From positions 1-64,000 of the forward strand of contig CAYPFY010000001.1 in NCBI GenBank assembly GCA_964410105.1: 64,000 nucleotides of DNA. The letters are read 5' to 3'. Below, in pieces: positions 53,433 to 62,294 of this stretch. Within the stretch, counting starts at the first letter, position 1. The number at the start of each line of letters is the position of its first letter. The notes below the pieces were generated by a model that ran no database searches, was not told where the DNA came from, and worked only from the letters and a program-made list of their open reading frames with translations. Source of the DNA: CAYPFY01 sp964410105. GTDB taxonomy: Bacteria > Bacteroidota > Ignavibacteria > UBA10030 > SZUA-254. The position numbers and the translations under genes were made by a program.

Positions 53433-56009
53433 ATGCGACTCCTGTCGTTCTTCGTCACTCGTGCGAAGACCCCCATCGAGACACGCGATTACGGGCGGAT
53501 CTATCTGGTGCTTTCAGGCCTGCTTTTCCTTGGCACGATGTGGGCCGTCGTCGACGAGATCTCCACCCGCCGTCCCTGGAAGGAGATGCAGGAGGCCTAC
53601 TACAATCTCAGCATCCAGCGCTGGGGAGACAAGCTCAAGGAATCGCAGGCGTCCCTTGACTCCGCGGCTTATGCCGGAGTGCGTAAGGACCTGTCCGATG
53701 CGGAAGCCAGGCTGAATTCCCCCGAAGCCCTGCAGGCTCAGAAGGAGATCACACAGCTCGAGGAGGATCTCCTCGATGTCAACAGGGACTACACCTTCGC
53801 CAAAAGCCGCGGAGATGAAGCCTACTATTTCTGGAAGAAATCGGTCCACGAGGGGAAAGAAGATGTTGCCTATAAGAAGGAGCTGAAGGAGCTGGAGGGA
53901 AAGATGGCGGAGGCCAATGCGAAGATCGAGCGCCTCACCTCCCGTCATGACTCCCTCGCCGCGACCATCAACCAGTACAAATCGGCCGTCAAAGCCGCGA
54001 GATCCAAGGTCAAGGAGCTCTACGCGCCGATCGAACTTGCCACCTCCAAGATCGAGAAGGCGAAGACCAGCGCCATCCAGATCAAGCAGGTGATGTTAAA
54101 CGATTTCGACAAGTCCAATTTCGGGATCCCCAAGGCGCGCATCGACCGGTGCCAGACCTGCCATATGGGCTGGAAGGAAGATCTGATGGAGGATGTCCCC
54201 CAGCCCTATACAAAACATCCTTTCCCTGAGCTTCTCAAAATCCATAACCCGGAAGGCTACGGCTGCACGACCTGCCACCGCGGCCAGGGGCCCGGCCTCA
54301 CCGCAGGGATGGCCCACGGAGATGAGGACAAGTACTGGGAATGGCCCCTCCTCAGGGGCGAGGAAGTATACGCCTCCTGCAATGGATGCCACACGGATCA
54401 GACATACCTTAAGTACGGCGGACGGCTCAACAAGGCGAAGAAAATGCTTGCCGAATCGGGATGCTTCGGATGCCATGAGATCAAGGGTTTTCTTGAGGTG
54501 GCGAAGATAGGTCCGGAGATAAACAACATGGCCGCCAAGACCACTCCGGAATGGCTCTTCCGGTGGATCCGGAATCCGAAAGATTATAATCAGCACACCC
54601 GGATGCCGAACTTCAGGCTGACGAACGACCAGGCTGAAGCGATCGGTGCATACCTCTGGAACATCTCGGCCCAATCTTCCAAGGCGCCCAGTACCGGACA
54701 GGGAGGGAACGCAGATCACGGCAGGCTCCTTGTGGACAGCATAGGGTGCAAGGGTTGCCATGTGATCGGCGACGACACACGGATGCGGGCGGCCCGGGGA
54801 GTGAGTTTCGATATCGCCCCCGAACTCACGCGCGCCGGGAGCAAACTGGACCCAGACTGGGCCTTCGAATGGATAAAGAACCCGAAAAAATTCAGGCCGA
54901 CCACGCGTATGCCCAGCCTCAGGCTCTCGGATCAGGAGGCGCGGGATATCGTCGCCTACCTGATGACGCTGCGCGACGACCGGCGATTCGAGCAGGTCAA
55001 CCTGTCATTCAATGATGCGGATAAGATCAAAAGGGGGGATAAGCTGATACGCGAGTATGGGTGCGGAGGCTGCCACACGATCCGGGGCATGGAGAAGGAA
55101 TCACGGGTGAGCGTCGCCCTCTCGAACATCGGGCGGAAGCGCGTCGACGAGATTGACTTCGGCGATACGAAGGTGCCCCACACCTGGGATGATTGGATCG
55201 TGGGGAAACTCAGGGACTCGCGGCAGTATGCGACCGAGAGGATTGTCTCGAAGATGCCCGTGTTCGCCCTTGCCGACAGCGAGATCATCATCCTCAGGAC
55301 GCTGCTGCGGGGTCTGACGAAGGAAGGTCCGGAAGAGCAGTATCACCGGCCGTTCGACAAAAACCTCCAAACGGTGGAGGCCGGGCGCCGGCTGACCCAG
55401 TATTATAACTGCATCCAATGCCACCTGATCGAGGAACAGGGGGGATACATCAAGGCCACGCTGGAGGATGAAGCGTTTGCGCCTCCCTATCTCTACCCGG
55501 AGGGTGACAAGGTTCAGGAGCCGTGGCTCCATGATTTTCTCAAAGGCCCGGTCTCGATCCGACCATGGCTGACGATCAGGATGCCGACGTTCAGCCTCAC
55601 GGACGATGAGATCACGACGGTGGCAAGGTATTTCCTGGCTCTACACAAGAAGGAAATCGAGCTGAAGGATTATTCTGCCTACCAGCCCGACCCGGCCTAT
55701 GCGGCCGTGGGGAAGAAACTGTTTCAGGATCTGCAATGCCTGAGCTGCCACTACACGGGAAGAATCCCCGAAGGGAAGACCCCTGCCGACTTGGCTCCGA
55801 ATCTTGCGCTGGCGAAAGGGAGGCTGAAGCCCGAATGGATCGATGACTGGGTAGCAAACCCGGAATTGATTCAGCCGGGGACGAAGATGCCGCAATTCTT
55901 CCCCGATCTGAAAGAGCCTTCTCCCTACTCGCCGGAGTTCAAGGGAGATGCGCGGGAACAGATCCGCGCTCTTCGTGAATACGTGATGACGATTCAGAAG
56001 TCGAAGTAG
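53433..56009 (+). CDS. Membrane-anchored octaheme cytochrome c with coiled-coil stalk
   Basis: 858 residues. N-terminal segment 22-42 is one membrane helix, followed by a long coiled coil (about 50-225, many heptads). Eight CxxCH heme sites then follow at residues 240, 278, 316, 344, 439, 544, 660 and 769. The first three are closely packed. From the fourth on, each opens a separate cytochrome c module about 100 residues long, ending with a methionine-ligand motif of type xMPxF (TRMPNF, TRMPSL, SKMPVF, IRMPTF, TKMPQF). No other cytochrome c gene lies in the operon, so this protein probably takes electrons from the Rieske head domain and passes them to a terminal oxidase or extracellular acceptor. 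Confidence 0.92.
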   Translation: MRLLSFFVTRAKTPIETRDYGRIYLVLSGLLFLGTMWAVVDEISTRRPWKEMQEAYYNLSIQRWGDKLKESQASLDSAAYAGVRKDLSDAEARLNSPEALQAQKEITQLEEDLLDVNRDYTFAKSRGDEAYYFWKKSVHEGKEDVAYKKELKELEGKMAEANAKIERLTSRHDSLAATINQYKSAVKAARSKVKELYAPIELATSKIEKAKTSAIQIKQVMLNDFDKSNFGIPKARIDRCQTCHMGWKEDLMEDVPQPYTKHPFPELLKIHNPEGYGCTTCHRGQGPGLTAGMAHGDEDKYWEWPLLRGEEVYASCNGCHTDQTYLKYGGRLNKAKKMLAESGCFGCHEIKGFLEVAKIGPEINNMAAKTTPEWLFRWIRNPKDYNQHTRMPNFRLTNDQAEAIGAYLWNISAQSSKAPSTGQGGNADHGRLLVDSIGCKGCHVIGDDTRMRAARGVSFDIAPELTRAGSKLDPDWAFEWIKNPKKFRPTTRMPSLRLSDQEARDIVAYLMTLRDDRRFEQVNLSFNDADKIKRGDKLIREYGCGGCHTIRGMEKESRVSVALSNIGRKRVDEIDFGDTKVPHTWDDWIVGKLRDSRQYATERIVSKMPVFALADSEIIILRTLLRGLTKEGPEEQYHRPFDKNLQTVEAGRRLTQYYNCIQCHLIEEQGGYIKATLEDEAFAPPYLYPEGDKVQEPWLHDFLKGPVSIRPWLTIRMPTFSLTDDEITTVARYFLALHKKEIELKDYSAYQPDPAYAAVGKKLFQDLQCLSCHYTGRIPEGKTPADLAPNLALAKGRLKPEWIDDWVANPELIQPGTKMPQFFPDLKEPSPYSPEFKGDAREQIRALREYVMTIQKSK

Positions 56010-56010
56010 T

Positions 56011-56841
56011 CTAGCCCAGTTCCCGGATAACTCCGCCGAGCAGCTCTCCGAATTTCTGCCTCACCCCGGCAGCCACATCCGTCACTTCAGCGTGTGAAAG
56101 CTTTTCGCCGCTGATTCCTGTCGAAAGGTTTGTTATGCAGGAAATCCCGGCTACACGCATCCCGAGCGACGTTGCGAGGGAAACCTCATTGACGGTCGAC
56201 ATTCCGACGGCGTCGGCGCCGAGCCTGCGGACCATACGGATCTCGGCGGCAGTCTCATACGAGGGGCCCTTCACGCCGCAATAGACCCCGGACCGAAGGG
56301 GAATTCCCTTCGTCCCGGCCACGTCCCGGATTACCTCTCTCAGCCCGCGGTCGAAAGTCTCTCGGTGCCGCACCCGGGCCGCTTCCACCGGTTTCTCAAA
56401 TGTGAGGTTGATTTGGTCGGTTATCATCATCAGATCGCCGGGACTGAATCCCGGGTTAACTCCTCCCGCAGCATTTGTCACTATCAACGTCCGGATTCCG
56501 AGACGGGCGAACAGCCGGATCGGGTAGAGAACCTGCTCCAATTCTCCGGACTCGTAGAAATGGACCCGACCCTGGAGCACGCAGATCCTGGTGCCGCCGA
56601 TTTTCCCGAATACCATGCGACCTCTGTGACCCGGTACCGTCGAGACGGGGAAATGGGGGATCTCGGAGGTTTCAATAAACGCGGGGTGGGCAACGCGGGA
56701 TGCAAAATCTCCCAGCCCCGAACCGAGGACCAGCCCAAGCTTGGACGCGCTGAAACCCTTAAGAGTTTCGGTCGATTCCCTCACCCATTGATCCCGTTCA
56801 GTCGCTCTACCAGTCCTCTGGTTACTCACGCGTTTTTTCAT
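56011..56841 (-). CDS. punA: Purine nucleoside phosphorylase
   Basis: 276 residues from ATG 56841. Matches the trimeric PNP family cleaving inosine and guanosine: LGLVLGSGLGDFA phosphate loop, the PGHRGRMV motif, TNAAGGVNPGF, GPSYETAAEIRM and GADAVGMSTVNEVS. It overlaps the preceding permease gene by 20 bases and lies at the end of the uptake operon. Its stop codon is one base from the end of the octaheme cytochrome gene on the opposite strand. Confidence 0.93.
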   Translation of the reverse strand: MKKRVSNQRTGRATERDQWVRESTETLKGFSASKLGLVLGSGLGDFASRVAHPAFIETSEIPHFPVSTVPGHRGRMVFGKIGGTRICVLQGRVHFYESGELEQVLYPIRLFARLGIRTLIVTNAAGGVNPGFSPGDLMMITDQINLTFEKPVEAARVRHRETFDRGLREVIRDVAGTKGIPLRSGVYCGVKGPSYETAAEIRMVRRLGADAVGMSTVNEVSLATSLGMRVAGISCITNLSTGISGEKLSHAEVTDVAAGVRQKFGELLGGVIRELG

Positions 56842-57721
56842 AAGGAATCCCGTCGGCCGCCGGTGGTACAGCCCTTCCAATGAACCCGGCAAGCACAATC
56901 ATCGTAAGAACATACGGGATTAATTGAATAAACTGGATAGCATGGGAGTAGTTCTGCAAGAGTATTGAGAGACTTTCCGCGAAACCAAAGAGGACGCACG
57001 CTGCAACCGCTCCCGCCGGGGTCCACTTCCCGATGATCATTGCGGCGAGAGCGATAAAACCCCTTCCCGCCGACATCCCGTCGGTAAAACTGTGCTGATT
57101 CAACGCAAGCCAGGCACCGCCGACTCCGCCAAGGGCGCCGCTGATGAGAACCCCGGCATGCCTCATCTTGCTGACGTCAATACCGAGTGTTTCTGCAGCT
57201 TCGGGGTTTTCTCCGACTGACCGGAGACGGAGGCCGAACACCGTATGGTAGAGGACAACATGCGAGGCGGCGAGGAGGATGGCCGTGGCGATGACGAACG
57301 GGTTGTCGAGAAAGGGGAGGGAGGAGAGGCTTGGCCATTCTTCCAGCCCGGCGATCCTTGATGAATTGCTTGAACTGTTGAAGACTATCTGGCACGAGAA
57401 CTTGGTTATACCGATTGCAAATAAATTTATTCCGATACCGCTCACGATCTGGTCGGCCTTCAGTGTGACGGTGATGAGGCTGTGAAGAAGGGCTGTCGCC
57501 GAGCCTGCGAGGACCCCGCAGAATATGCCGATGATGATGCTTCCTGTAAAAAACACACCGAGCGTCGTGGCGAAGGCGGAGATAAGGAGAATCCCCTCGA
57601 GGGCGATATTGACCACACCGCCCCTTTCGCTGAATGTTGCTCCCAGAGCCGGGAGGGCATAGGGAACTGAGATTCTCAGTGTTTGGGACAGAAAGGCCAG
57701 GCTGACAATTGATTCAAGCAT
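56822..57721 (-). CDS. Nucleoside ABC transporter permease (second)
   Basis: 299 residues, about eight hydrophobic helices. Matches the BPD_transp_2 family typical of BMP-dependent nucleoside transporters: VNIALEGILLISAFATT and GRGFIALAAMIIGKWTP. The gene overlaps the other permease by eight bases, so the two membrane subunits are coupled. Substrate class (nucleosides) follows from the operon, not from this sequence. Confidence 0.9.
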   Translation of the reverse strand: MLESIVSLAFLSQTLRISVPYALPALGATFSERGGVVNIALEGILLISAFATTLGVFFTGSIIIGIFCGVLAGSATALLHSLITVTLKADQIVSGIGINLFAIGITKFSCQIVFNSSSNSSRIAGLEEWPSLSSLPFLDNPFVIATAILLAASHVVLYHTVFGLRLRSVGENPEAAETLGIDVSKMRHAGVLISGALGGVGGAWLALNQHSFTDGMSAGRGFIALAAMIIGKWTPAGAVAACVLFGFAESLSILLQNYSHAIQFIQLIPYVLTMIVLAGFIGRAVPPAADGIPYEKTRE

Positions 57722-58754
57722 GGACCCTCCGGCGCACCCAGAGGCTGATCAGCCGGGACATCGAAATCATGAGGAGAATGACGATAGCCTGAAGTATGTT
57801 GGACAGCTCCTTCGGGACCAGGGTGTTTATCGAGAGGCTGCCGAACTCGAGCATCCCGAAAAAAAGTGAGGTAAGGATGATCGCCAGCGAGTTATTCCGG
57901 GCAAGGAGCGCGACGGCGATGCCGATAAAGCCGATTCCATCGGAAAATCCAAGCTCGAAGTAATGCTTGTACCCCATGACGAAATTGCTGCCGACAAGGC
58001 CGGCGCATGCTCCCGCAGCGGCAAAGGCCAGGGTGACGTTTCGCCTGATGTTTATTCTCCCGTATTCGGCCGCCGGCGGGCTCATTCCGATGAGCCGGAT
58101 CTCGTAACCCCAGCGCGTGCTTGTGATGACGTAATGGGCTGCGACGCAGCAGATTATGGCGAGAATGAAGCTCAGGTTGACCGGAGAGCCCTGGAAGGGC
58201 GTGTATAACGATTCGAGCCGCATGAGCGTGGCCCCGTGCCCGATTTCGGGAGTGTGAACCGTGGCGGGGACGGCAAAGACGTTTATCGTAAAATAGCTGA
58301 CGACGCCCGCGGCGATGAAGTTCATCATGATCGTATTGATCACTTCATGCGAACCGAATCGCGCCTTCAGAACGCCGGGAATGACACCCCACAATGCCCC
58401 CCCGGCCGCTCCGGCCAGTATGCAGAGAGGCGTCAAGATAGGTCCCGGTAACTGATCGAGGGCGGCTCCGGCGATGGCAGTCATGAACGCGCCGATTGTC
58501 AACTGACCCTCGGCGCCGATGTTGAAGAGCCCGGCCCTGAAACAAATCGCTGCGGAAAGCCCTGTGAACATCAGGGGGGTCGCTTTGAACAGGACCTGCC
58601 CTATTCCGTAGGTGCTCCCCAGCGTTCCGGAAAAAAATCTCTCGAAGACTTCGAAGGGATTTCTCCCGACCAGCAGGATGAAAAGCGTGCCGATGAGAAA
58701 GGAGACGATCAGGGCGCCCGCCGTGCCCAGGACGGAGGTCATGATGCGTCTCAT
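57714..58754 (-). CDS. Nucleoside ABC transporter permease (first)
   Basis: 346 residues with roughly ten hydrophobic helices and the same BPD_transp_2 fold, marked by AGLFNIGAEGQLTIGAFMTA (permease hallmark) and the downstream FSDGIGFIGIAVALLARNN. It probably forms a heterodimer with the next gene product. Overlaps the ATPase gene by four bases. Confidence 0.9.
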   Translation of the reverse strand: MRRIMTSVLGTAGALIVSFLIGTLFILLVGRNPFEVFERFFSGTLGSTYGIGQVLFKATPLMFTGLSAAICFRAGLFNIGAEGQLTIGAFMTAIAGAALDQLPGPILTPLCILAGAAGGALWGVIPGVLKARFGSHEVINTIMMNFIAAGVVSYFTINVFAVPATVHTPEIGHGATLMRLESLYTPFQGSPVNLSFILAIICCVAAHYVITSTRWGYEIRLIGMSPPAAEYGRINIRRNVTLAFAAAGACAGLVGSNFVMGYKHYFELGFSDGIGFIGIAVALLARNNSLAIILTSLFFGMLEFGSLSINTLVPKELSNILQAIVILLMISMSRLISLWVRRRVHA

Positions 58755-60232
58755 GAGGGTTTCCCCTGAACCATGTAACCTCCGAGCTCACGCGGCGTCG
58801 TCGATCGTGCATCGGTCACGAAGACAATCTCGCCGCCGTACATGACGGCGATGCGGTCCGAAAGACTCAGAAGCTCGTCAAGGTCGGAGGAGACGAGGAG
58901 TATGGCCTTGCCCTTGTCCCGCTCCTCCCTGAGAGCGCCGTGGACGAAGTGCATGGCGCCGATATCGAGCCCCCGTGTCGGCTGGCTCGCCACGATGACC
59001 GGCGCGTCTTTCGACAGTTCGCGGCCGACAACGACTTTCTGCTGGTTTCCCCCCGAGAGATTCCGGGCGCGCTGGCTTATCTCCGGGGGCCGGATGTCGA
59101 ATCTGCGGATGATCGAGCGGGCATGGTCGCGGATGGCTCCCGTGCGAAGCCGGAAACGGGCGCTGAAAGTTTCTTCCCGCTGCCGGCCGAGGATGAGGTT
59201 TTCATATATCGTCATGTCGCCGGCGATCCCCCGTCGGGTACGGTCTTCTGGAATGTGCGCGATTTTTTGCCGGGATGCCTCCTCGCCGTTGATGGTGATT
59301 TGCCCCGAGGACGGCCTCCGCAGCCCCGCGATGACCTGCACAAGCTCCGACTGCCCATTCCCTTCAACGGCTGCGATGCCGAGGATTTCGCCCCTCGACA
59401 CAGTGAGTGAAAGATCGCGAAGGGCCGTCACTCCACGGTCATTCAGCGCGCTGACGACATAGAGCACGAGGCCCGGACCCTCGGAGGAACGGGGGGATGA
59501 CTGGGTTCGCGCGGGGATATCCATCCCCACCATGAGCTGCGCCAGTTCGGCCTGTGTCGTTGAGTGGGTGGGGACGGATGCAACAACCTTGCCCCCCCGC
59601 ATGACCGTGACGCTGTCGCTGATTTCCATGACCTCGGACAGCTTGTGCGAGATGAGGATGATCGTTTTCCCCCGGCGTTTGAGCTCCCGCAGGGTCGCGA
59701 AGAGCTCGTCGATCTCCTGGGGCGTGAGGACGGGAGTGGGCTCGTCGAGGATCAATATCCCCGCATTCCTGTAGAGCAGCTTGAGGATCTCCACCTTCTG
59801 CTGCGCGGCCACCGAGAGCGAATCGATCCGGGCGTCAGGGTCGACCCCGAGATCGGCCGGCAGATTCTCCACGGCCTCCCTCACATGGCGGATGTTCAAA
59901 AGGCCAAAGCGTTTACCCGGTTCTCTCCCCAGGATGACATTCTCGGCGACGGTGAGGGGAGGGATGAGCATGAAGTGCTGATGGACCATCCCGATTCCCA
60001 GAGAGATGGCGTCGGAGGGCTTGCGGATGTCAAGGGTGCGCCCGTTGATTGCGATGACTCCGCTGTCCGGGGTGTGGAAACCGTAGAGGATATGCATGAG
60101 GGTGGACTTCCCGGCTCCATTTTCCCCGATGAGCGCATGGATCTCCCCCTCCTCTACACGCAGATCAACCTGGTCGTTCGCAGTCACCGCGCCAAAGCGC
60201 TTGGTGATCTGCTGCATCAGGACCGCGAGCAT
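58751..60232 (-). CDS. Nucleoside ABC transporter ATPase with two nucleotide-binding domains
   Basis: 493 residues, two tandem ABC domains like ribose-type transporters. Domain one has an intact Walker A (GENGAGKST near residue 36-44), a non-standard signature (SVAAQQKVEI) and Walker B ILILDEPTPVLT. Domain two has a weak P-loop (AVEGNGQSELV, lacking the GKS lysine) but the signature LSGGNQQKV. Only one active site is therefore likely to be fully canonical, as is common in this family. Seven bases separate it from the lipoprotein gene. Confidence 0.92.
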   Translation of the reverse strand: MLAVLMQQITKRFGAVTANDQVDLRVEEGEIHALIGENGAGKSTLMHILYGFHTPDSGVIAINGRTLDIRKPSDAISLGIGMVHQHFMLIPPLTVAENVILGREPGKRFGLLNIRHVREAVENLPADLGVDPDARIDSLSVAAQQKVEILKLLYRNAGILILDEPTPVLTPQEIDELFATLRELKRRGKTIILISHKLSEVMEISDSVTVMRGGKVVASVPTHSTTQAELAQLMVGMDIPARTQSSPRSSEGPGLVLYVVSALNDRGVTALRDLSLTVSRGEILGIAAVEGNGQSELVQVIAGLRRPSSGQITINGEEASRQKIAHIPEDRTRRGIAGDMTIYENLILGRQREETFSARFRLRTGAIRDHARSIIRRFDIRPPEISQRARNLSGGNQQKVVVGRELSKDAPVIVASQPTRGLDIGAMHFVHGALREERDKGKAILLVSSDLDELLSLSDRIAVMYGGEIVFVTDARSTTPRELGGYMVQGKPS

Positions 60233-60238
60233 GGCCGG

Positions 60239-61240
60239 CTATTGCGCAGAAACGACGATCTCGCCGCCGATGATCTTCGACCGGATCTCTTCCACCCGGG
60301 TATGGATGCTGTCCGGGATCAGCGTTTTATTGTTATCGTCATAAACATAGTCGACGCCCTTCGACTTCAGGTCGAAGCGGTCGACTGTGCCTCCCTGAAA
60401 ATGTCCTTCCTTGACCGCCCGGATCGTCTCAAAGATTGAGTTATCGACGACCTTGGTCATGCTGGTAAGGATGAAGCCCGGCGCCTCGTGGTACTGATCC
60501 GAATCGACGCCGATGACAAGCTTCTTTCTCTGGCGAGCGGCCTCCATGACTCCCAGCCCGGTTACCCCCGAGGCGTGATAGATGATGTCCGCCCCCCGGT
60601 CGTACTGCCCGAGGGCGAGCTCTTCCCCCTTGCCCGGATTTTTGAACGCTTCGCCGGTCACTCCGGCGTAACCGATGAGAACCTTGCATCCCGGGTTCAC
60701 ATAGTTTGCCCCCGCCAGGTATCCCACCTCAAATTTTTTGATGAGGGGTGACTGCATTCCCCCGACAAAGCCGATCGTCCCCGACTTTGTCATCATTGCT
60801 GCCAGGGCGCCCACCAGGAAGGAGCCCTCTTCCTCCTTGAATTCCAGAGCCTCGAGATTCTGAGGGATCTGCTTGTTCGGATTGACCGTATAGTCAACGC
60901 AGGCGAATTTTTTCCCCGGAAATTCCTGTGAGATTTTTGTGATGTCGTCGGTGAAGATGAACCCGATGCCAAAAATGACGGCAAGCTCGCTGCGGCTTGC
61001 CAATTGCCGCAGCGCAGCCTCTCTATCGGCCCCGGGTCCGGGTTCGATATATTCAAAATCCACGCCGAGCTCCTTTTTGGCCCGTTCAAGCCCGCGATAT
61101 GCCCCATCATTGAACGATTTATCTCCCCGCCCGCCAACGTCGAAAACCAGCCCGACCCGGAGGCCTGCCGGGGCGTCCGCTTTTTTTGTGCACCCGCTCC
61201 AAACAGTCAGGGCGAGCAGGAGAGGAATCAGTTTGCTCAT
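60239..61240 (-). CDS. BMP-family nucleoside-binding lipoprotein
   Basis: 333 residues from ATG 61240. The lipobox is WSGC with Cys17 as the lipidated residue after a short signal (SKLIPLLLALTVWSG). The binding protein core has GLVFDVGGRGDKSFNDGAYRG, IGIGFIF-like strand pairs and YHASGVTGLGVMEAA, all typical of BmpA/Med-type nucleoside receptors. It delivers purine or pyrimidine nucleosides to the permease pair. Upstream in-frame codons overlap tdk and are not used. Confidence 0.93.
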   Translation of the reverse strand: MSKLIPLLLALTVWSGCTKKADAPAGLRVGLVFDVGGRGDKSFNDGAYRGLERAKKELGVDFEYIEPGPGADREAALRQLASRSELAVIFGIGFIFTDDITKISQEFPGKKFACVDYTVNPNKQIPQNLEALEFKEEEGSFLVGALAAMMTKSGTIGFVGGMQSPLIKKFEVGYLAGANYVNPGCKVLIGYAGVTGEAFKNPGKGEELALGQYDRGADIIYHASGVTGLGVMEAARQRKKLVIGVDSDQYHEAPGFILTSMTKVVDNSIFETIRAVKEGHFQGGTVDRFDLKSKGVDYVYDDNNKTLIPDSIHTRVEEIRSKIIGGEIVVSAQ

Positions 61241-61241
61241 G

Positions 61242-61817
61242 TCAGTCCGTCGGGGGGTTGAAACATTTGCGGCATCGGGCCTCGTAGATGTTTTGTGCTC
61301 CCACCACAACCAGTTCGTGCTGGCCCGTGATCCGTTGAGTCCTGTCGGCCGGATTGCCACAGACCATGCAGATCGCAAGAGTTTTTGTGATGTACTCCGC
61401 CACTGAAAGAAGCTGGGGGATCGGTTGAAAGGGTTTACCCCTGTAATCCTGGTCGAGCCCCGCGACGATGACCCTCTTGCCGCGGTTGGCGAGATGCTCG
61501 CATATATCGACGAGGTCGGGCGTGAAAAACTGACCCTCATCGATACCTATTACCTGAGCGTCTTCGGATAACTCAAGGATTTCCTGAGGCTTGTCGACGA
61601 CGATGGACGAAAGAGCCTGTTCGCTGTGGGAGACGATCTGGTGTGAGCTGTACCGGTTATCGATGCGGGGCTTGAATATGGTCACCTTTTGCCTGGCGAT
61701 CTGCGCCCGGCGGAGCCGGCGAATGAGTTCCTCGGTCTTGCCGCTGAACATGCATCCACAAATTACTTCAATCCACCCGGTATCGCGTACAGTATTATGT
61801 AGGGTTACAACATCCAT
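61242..61817 (-). CDS. tdk: Thymidine kinase
   Basis: 191 residues of type II thymidine kinase. P-loop GCMFSGKTEELIRRLR near residue 21, catalytic glutamate segment IGIDEGQFF, the lasso region DQDYRGKPF and the zinc site CMVC ... CRKC. It makes dTMP from salvaged thymidine. Overlaps cdd by 13 bases on one side and abuts the lipoprotein gene on the other. Confidence 0.95.
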   Translation of the reverse strand: MDVVTLHNTVRDTGWIEVICGCMFSGKTEELIRRLRRAQIARQKVTIFKPRIDNRYSSHQIVSHSEQALSSIVVDKPQEILELSEDAQVIGIDEGQFFTPDLVDICEHLANRGKRVIVAGLDQDYRGKPFQPIPQLLSVAEYITKTLAICMVCGNPADRTQRITGQHELVVVGAQNIYEARCRKCFNPPTD

Positions 61818-62209
61818 CTGAGAAGATCTCCACTGAAGGGGAGGGGGAGAAGATCGTTCATTTTCATTTTCTTTGTCCTGCCGTTTACGTCAGCAAGAAT
61901 CACATCGATGTTGCCGGCAAGGTCCATGATCACCTGGCGGCAGGCCCCGCACGGGGGAATGAAGGTCGGCATGTCGGAGGTGATAGCGATGGCCCTGAAA
62001 TGCCGGAAACCGCCGGATACAGCCTTGAAAAGGGCAGTGCGCTCTGCGCATATCGTGAGGCTGAATGAGCTGTTTTCGATGTTCGTGCCGGTGATAATCT
62101 TACCTGACGCGGTAAGGAGCGCGGCTCCCACACGGAATTGAGAGAAGGGTGAATGGGAATACCGCTTGGCTTTCTGTGCGGCTGCGACGAGTCTTTTCAA
62201 TTTTTGCAA
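61805..62209 (-). CDS. cdd: Cytidine deaminase
   Basis: 134 residues, homotetramer type. The zinc and proton-shuttle motif CAERTALFKAV and the second motif PCGACRQVIMD are complete, and YSHSPFSQFRVGAAL is the substrate loop. I use TTG 62209; a second in-frame TTG nine bases later is possible, and no strong Shine-Dalgarno precedes either. First gene of the nucleoside operon, with a promoter 22-50 bases upstream. Confidence 0.93.
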   Translation of the reverse strand: MQKLKRLVAAAQKAKRYSHSPFSQFRVGAALLTASGKIITGTNIENSSFSLTICAERTALFKAVSGGFRHFRAIAITSDMPTFIPPCGACRQVIMDLAGNIDVILADVNGRTKKMKMNDLLPLPFSGDLLRWML

Positions 62210-62230
62210 AATGTCGGCGGCAAAAAAATG

Positions 62231-62259
62231 AATATAGAAAACGCCTGCCTGAGAATCAA
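62231..62259 (-). promoter_or_regulatory. Sigma70-type promoter of the nucleoside salvage operon
   Basis: On the reverse strand TTGATT (62259-62254), 17-base spacer, TATATT (62236-62231). The predicted start near 62224 is about 15 bases before the cdd start codon. Confidence 0.75.
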
Positions 62260-62294
62260 ACCGGTTTTGGGGGAATTCGCTCCGGCCAGAATGT

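Noticed and set aside
58751..60232. Degenerate second P-loop of the ABC ATPase as a mutation or pseudogene sign
   Set aside because: The weak second Walker A with an intact signature is typical of this transporter family; the frame is complete.
59564..60439. 291-codon forward frame inside the ABC ATPase region
   Set aside because: Opposite strand of an intact two-domain ATPase; low-complexity shadow.
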